19,097 bases of DNA from an uncultured Clostridia bacterium (lineage in GTDB: Bacteria; Bacillota; Clostridia; Peptostreptococcales; Acidaminobacteraceae): the NCBI GenBank assembly GCA_945950065.1, contig CAMFGQ010000013.1, positions 1-19,097 on the forward strand. Direction: 5' to 3'. Of this stretch, positions 15,666 to 19,097 are shown in pieces (positions within the stretch are counted from its first letter, which is position 1; each line of letters opens with the position of its first letter). A program made the translations under genes and the position numbers. The notes below the pieces were generated by a model. The model made no database searches and was not told the origin of the DNA. It worked only from the letters and a program-made list of their open reading frames with translations.

Positions 15666-16826
15666 ATGAAACATCCTTATATCGCTAAGAGATACTGCAA
15701 CACCACAGGCACAGCCATGGGAGGAAGTGGAGATCTTGTGTCCAAGTATCCTGATTTGGTGAACTTCTCATTGGGAGACCCTGATGTAACTACACCGGAG
15801 AGCATTATCCAAGCAGCCTTTCAGGATGCATTAGATGGACATACTCACTACACAAGCTTTTATGGTGATGAGGAACTCATTCAGGAACTTGTCAACTACT
15901 ACAAAGAAGACTTTGGAATGGAGGTGGCTCAAAAAGAAATCCTTGTTACCACCTCTGCTTGTCATGCCATGTGGCTTGCCCTTGAAGCAATTTTGGATGA
16001 CGGAGATGAAGTCATTATCCCCTCGCCTTTTTTTACGCCCTATCCAGGACAAGTGAAGCTTGCTAGGGGAGTCCCTGTTTTTGTCAATACTTATTTTGAG
16101 GATGAATTTGCAATTCAACCTGAGGCACTAGAGAAGGCCATTACCAATCGTACCAAGGCCATCATTGTCAATACTCCTGCTAATCCAACAGGTGTATGTC
16201 TTAGCAGAGAGACCTTGCAGTCCATTGCTGAAATTGCTAAAAAACATGATCTCCTTGTGATTGCTGATGACATTTACACAGCTTTTTCCTATGAAGAGGA
16301 GTTCCTTCCCATTTCCAGTCTAGAGGGAATGCGCGAACGGACCATTACACTGGGTTCCTTCTCCAAGAACTACGCCATGACAGGATGGAGAGTTGGCTAC
16401 ATTATGGCGCCTGAAGCCATTGTGCATATTGCAAAGGAAATCAACGAAAACAATGTCTTCACTGCACCTTCTATTTCTCAACGAGCTGCTCTTCATGGAC
16501 TACGCCAACGAAATGAAGTGGTACCACCTCTTGTTGAGGAATTCAAGAAGAGAACCTTCCATGCCTATGAGAGATTACGAAGGCTCAAGAATGTGGAGAT
16601 TCTACCACCGAAGGGAACCTTTTATCTTTTCCCAAGAATCGCAAAGACGGGACTCAGTTCAGAGGAAGTAGCCAAACGACTCTTGGAAGAAGCAAGAGTA
16701 TTGGTGCTACCAGGCACAGCCTTTGGGGATGCAGGAGAAGGACACATTCGTTTGGCTGTAACCCTAGGTACAGAAGACATGGATAAAGCCTTTGACCGGA
16801 TTGAACAAATGGATATTTTTCGCTAG
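15666..16826 (+). CDS. PLP-dependent class I/II aminotransferase
   Basis: Fold-type I aminotransferase of the aspartate aminotransferase superfamily, transferring an amino group between an amino acid and a 2-oxoacid. The PLP lysine is K234 in GSFSKNYAMTGWRVGY. NTPANPTGVCLSRETL, ADDIYTAFSYEEEF and the C-terminal GHIRLAVTLG (substrate carboxylate arginine) are all present. The product is 386 aa, a normal length. The start is ATG 15666 with AGGGAGGT at 15655-15662; a TTG at 15615 in the same frame lacks a ribosome site and adds a lysine/arginine-rich tail not expected in the family. The dehydrogenase gene follows after 9 nt, so the pair forms an operon. The IclR-like operator upstream is the likely control site. 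Substrate specificity cannot be read from the sequence. Confidence 0.92.
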   Translation: MKHPYIAKRYCNTTGTAMGGSGDLVSKYPDLVNFSLGDPDVTTPESIIQAAFQDALDGHTHYTSFYGDEELIQELVNYYKEDFGMEVAQKEILVTTSACHAMWLALEAILDDGDEVIIPSPFFTPYPGQVKLARGVPVFVNTYFEDEFAIQPEALEKAITNRTKAIIVNTPANPTGVCLSRETLQSIAEIAKKHDLLVIADDIYTAFSYEEEFLPISSLEGMRERTITLGSFSKNYAMTGWRVGYIMAPEAIVHIAKEINENNVFTAPSISQRAALHGLRQRNEVVPPLVEEFKKRTFHAYERLRRLKNVEILPPKGTFYLFPRIAKTGLSSEEVAKRLLEEARVLVLPGTAFGDAGEGHIRLAVTLGTEDMDKAFDRIEQMDIFR

Positions 16827-16835
16827 GAGGAAAAA

Positions 16836-17807
16836 ATGAAACGTGTACTATTTGGTGGAGTTCCTGGCATGAAAAAAGAAGACAGAGAGAAGATGCGTCG
16901 CTATGTCCTTGAAGAAGCTGGCGACATCGACTTTGTCTACCTTGGTGAAGATGTTCTTTCCAAAGAAGAGCTCCTAGAAAAAGGAAAGGGAGCAGAAGTT
17001 CTCATCAGCTGGGACCAGGAAATGGATGAAGAACTCTATCGTGAGCTGGGACTAAAAGCCTATTGTGCAGCCAGCATTGGTTTTAATGCAGCCAATGTAG
17101 AGGCAGCTAAAGCAGCAGGTGTCTATGTCACCAATGTTCCTGACTATTGTACTCATGAAGTTGCGGAACATACCATTACCCTTCTTCTTTCTCTTTATCG
17201 GAGACTCTTTGCTAGTGCCACCTATGTCAAGGAGGGCAATTGGGATTTATCCCTGATGACAGGCATACGCACCTTAAGGGGATCTACCCTTAGCCTACTA
17301 GGCTTTGGAAGAATCCCCAAAATGGTAGCAGAAAAGCTAAAAGGCTTTGGACTGAGGATTTTTGCCTATGATCCCTTCGTCTCTAAGGAAGCTATGGAAG
17401 AATATGGAGTAGAGAAGGTAGAGTTAGAGGAAGCCTTCAAAGAAGCCGACTACCTTTCCCTACATTCACCTCTACTTGATGCAACCTATCAGATGGTCAA
17501 CAGGGAAAGACTAGCACTGATGAAACCTTCAGCCTTTATCATCAATACGGCTCGTGGAGCACTGATTGATGAAGAGGCACTCTATGATGCCTTAGTAGAA
17601 GGTAGACTTGCTGGAGTAGGACTGGATGTACTGGTGGATGAGCCACCAAGTGAGATGGGACGAAAGATCATTGCACTACCTCATGCTCTCGTCACACCTC
17701 ACAGTGCCTATGTATCAGAAGAAGCATCGGATCTACAGATTCGTACAACGGCAATCAATGTTGCCAAAATCCTCAGGGGAGAAACCCCTATGAACCTCTG
17801 TGTATAA
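16836..17807 (+). CDS. D-isomer-specific 2-hydroxyacid dehydrogenase
   Basis: NAD(P)-dependent reductase interconverting 2-oxoacids and (R)-2-hydroxyacids. The 323-aa protein has the split catalytic domain and an inserted Rossmann domain. Catalytic residues R240 (INTARGALID), E269 (DVLVDEPP) and H289 (TPHSAY) are present. The nucleotide-binding turn reads GFGRIP (156-161), with proline in place of the third glycine of GxGxxG; an acidic residue follows in FAYDPF, favouring NAD over NADP. AGGAGG overlaps the aminotransferase stop codon, and the spacer is only 9 nt. With the aminotransferase it could convert an amino acid to a 2-hydroxyacid via the 2-oxoacid (inference). Its stop is 10 nt before the YjiH start. 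Confidence 0.93.
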   Translation: MKRVLFGGVPGMKKEDREKMRRYVLEEAGDIDFVYLGEDVLSKEELLEKGKGAEVLISWDQEMDEELYRELGLKAYCAASIGFNAANVEAAKAAGVYVTNVPDYCTHEVAEHTITLLLSLYRRLFASATYVKEGNWDLSLMTGIRTLRGSTLSLLGFGRIPKMVAEKLKGFGLRIFAYDPFVSKEAMEEYGVEKVELEEAFKEADYLSLHSPLLDATYQMVNRERLALMKPSAFIINTARGALIDEEALYDALVEGRLAGVGLDVLVDEPPSEMGRKIIALPHALVTPHSAYVSEEASDLQIRTTAINVAKILRGETPMNLCV

Positions 17808-17817
17808 GGAGTTAGAC

Positions 17818-18414
17818 ATGGAAGCTAAAAACAAAACGAAGTTTATCCTCTTTTCGGCCATTGGTATTTTTCTCTTCTTGATTCCCATACCATATTTGAA
17901 TAGCTTTACCATCCCTGTTGGTATTTTGATTGACGCAGTGAAATCAGTGATCCATGACTATACCCTTGTACCTCTGATTCTCTTTATTGTGATCAATGCT
18001 ATCTTCACTGTGATTACTGTTCTGTTCAAACCAAAATTCATCATGGAGCATAAATGGCTTAGTGCGAATCTGAATGTGGCACCTCTTTATGTAGTAAGTC
18101 GTGTTCTTGGCGCGATTTTTGCCGTGATGTATTATTTCCAAGTCGGACCTCAAATGATCATTGATGCCAACACAGGTGGAGTCATGATTGATCTCACCAG
18201 ATCCCTGATCTCAGTGCTTACAGTAATTTCCTTTACCATGCCACTTCTCACAGAGTTTGGAATCATGGAGTTTGTAGGAATCCTGATCAGCAATGTGGTG
18301 CGTCCTCTCTTTAAAGTACCAGGAAGATCCGCCATTGACCTGATCACTTCATGGTTCGGCGCTTCCAGTGCAGCAGTACTTCTTACAAAACAACAGTATG
18401 ACAGAGGTTACTAA
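17818..18414 (+). pseudogene. yjiH: YjiH-family membrane protein, N-terminal part before in-frame stop
   Basis: The first 198 codons encode a polytopic protein like YjiH/nucleoside-recognition (Gate) domain proteins, a poorly characterised family that may act in solute transport. About five hydrophobic segments are visible, and the Gate-like motif ITSWFGASSAAVLLTKQQYD comes near the end. The start is ATG 17818 with TAAGGAG at 17805-17811; a GTG at 17800 overlaps the preceding gene and lacks a ribosome site. Translation stops at TAA 18412-18414 after DRGY, yet the same frame continues with TGREAGIIMTNFS, the expected family continuation. One base change (TAT or TAC to TAA) explains it. Other genes in the window stop normally at TAA, so codon reassignment is unlikely. 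A sequencing error is possible. Confidence 0.8.
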
Positions 18415-19097
18415 ACAGGAAGAGAAGCAGGGATTATCATGACCAATTTCTCCTTTGTGTCCATTCCCTTCTGTTACACTGTGGCCAATGTACTGGATAT
18501 CGTGGAATATTTTACACCTTTTTATCTGATCAGTACCGTTTCCGGAATCATCATTGCCATGATTCTCCCTCGTATCTATCCACTTAAAAGCCTGCCTGAG
18601 GAATACAATCCTTTAACTGGAAAGCAAGTGGACGAGCGGGTACCTCAAGGAGTAAGCAAGTTTCGTTTTGCAGTAGAGCGAGCCTCAGAACGCGCATCAA
18701 AAACCACTGCTGACAATGTGATTCGACAAGGTGCAGATATGTTCCTCTCGGTTATCTTTAGTCTTTCTCCCATTATCCTTGCCTGGGGAACCATATCCCT
18801 GATCCTAGTAGAGTTTACGCCTATCTTTACCTATCTTGCTTATCCTATGGGCTATCTGATGAAACTCCTGGGTATCCCCATGGCCATGGAAGTAGGACCA
18901 GCCACTTTGGTTGGTTTTGCGGATATGTTTATCCCGCCACTACTTCTTGCTAAGGTTAGCTTTGTTGAAACAAGATTTATTGTTGGTGCTGCAACGCTAC
19001 TCCAACTTATCTATTTGACTGAGGTAGGAGCCATCATCATCCAGTCAGATGTGCCTCTTGGCTTTAAGGATCTCTTGGTGATCTTCCTTGAAAGGAC
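18415..19097 (+). pseudogene. yjiH: YjiH-family membrane protein, C-terminal part (open to window edge)
   Basis: The frame of the preceding segment continues without another stop to the last base. It begins TGREAGIIMTNFSFVSIPF and contains a charged cytoplasmic-like loop (LPEEYNPLTGKQVDERV, then RASERASKTTADNV), further membrane segments, and the late motif VGPATLVGFADMFIPPLLLA. These are consistent with the second half of a YjiH protein. An ATG at 18439 has AGGG 6 nt upstream, so reinitiation 24 nt after the stop is conceivable and could yield a separate half-protein. The 3' end lies outside the window. Confidence 0.75.

Noticed and set aside
18412..18414. TAA read as a sense codon (recoded genetic code)
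   Set aside because: pncB, gdpP, dnaB, clpP, clpX and other genes in the window end normally at TAA, and no recoding structure is apparent; a nonsense change or sequence error is simpler.
1..19097. CRISPR array, tRNA/rRNA gene, insertion sequence or prophage
   Set aside because: No regularly spaced repeats, cloverleaf-like genes, transposase or phage genes were found; nearly all sequence is accounted for by the listed genes.

Overview
The window looks like a chromosomal segment of a low-to-moderate GC Gram-positive bacterium (Bacillota, most likely Clostridia or a relative; genus not resolved). The evidence is the gene content and order: yybS-gdpP-rplI-dnaB and tig-clpP-clpX-lon-ysxC are both typical Bacillota blocks. 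Strong GGAGG-type ribosome sites and TTG/GTG starts also fit. All usable stop codons (TAA, TAG, TGA) occur at normal gene ends, so the genetic code is standard.

Region 1 (about 100-6904, + strand) is a tight run of pncB (NAD salvage), a YybS-like membrane protein, gdpP (c-di-AMP phosphodiesterase), rplI, dnaB, a 30-codon single-helix membrane peptide missing from a length-filtered ORF list, and recX. An extended -10 promoter precedes pncB. Most junctions overlap (ATGA, TAATG), so the genes are probably translationally coupled.

Region 2 (6905-13952, + strand) has its own promoter at 6913-6941 and holds the proteostasis genes tig, clpP, clpX and lon, then the ribosome-assembly GTPase ysxC. It ends with one open reading frame that fuses a Nudix (MutT-like) hydrolase to a cyclophilin. 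A strong internal ribosome site sits exactly at the domain junction. A clear intrinsic terminator overlaps the stop codon of this fusion.

Region 3 (13953-15060) holds a MupG/DUF871-family gene whose ribosome site abuts the T-run of that terminator. It ends at a perfect 19-bp hairpin shared with the convergent gene.

Region 4 (15094-19097) is an accessory metabolic cassette: an IclR-family regulator on the - strand that has lost its DNA-binding domain, an IclR/KdgR-like 23-bp palindromic operator, then on the + strand a class I/II aminotransferase, a D-2-hydroxyacid dehydrogenase and a YjiH-family membrane protein. The YjiH frame is interrupted by an in-frame TAA where homologues continue, and the remainder stays open to the window edge. 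Aminotransferase plus dehydrogenase suggests amino acid / 2-oxoacid / 2-hydroxyacid interconversion, with YjiH as a candidate transport component (inference). Both the regulator and the membrane protein look damaged, so this cassette may be decaying in this strain.

I see no tRNA, rRNA, CRISPR array, insertion sequence or prophage gene. The most unusual items are the Nudix-cyclophilin fusion with its internal start, the headless IclR gene beside an intact operator, the nonsense-split YjiH gene, and the 30-residue membrane peptide between dnaB and recX.
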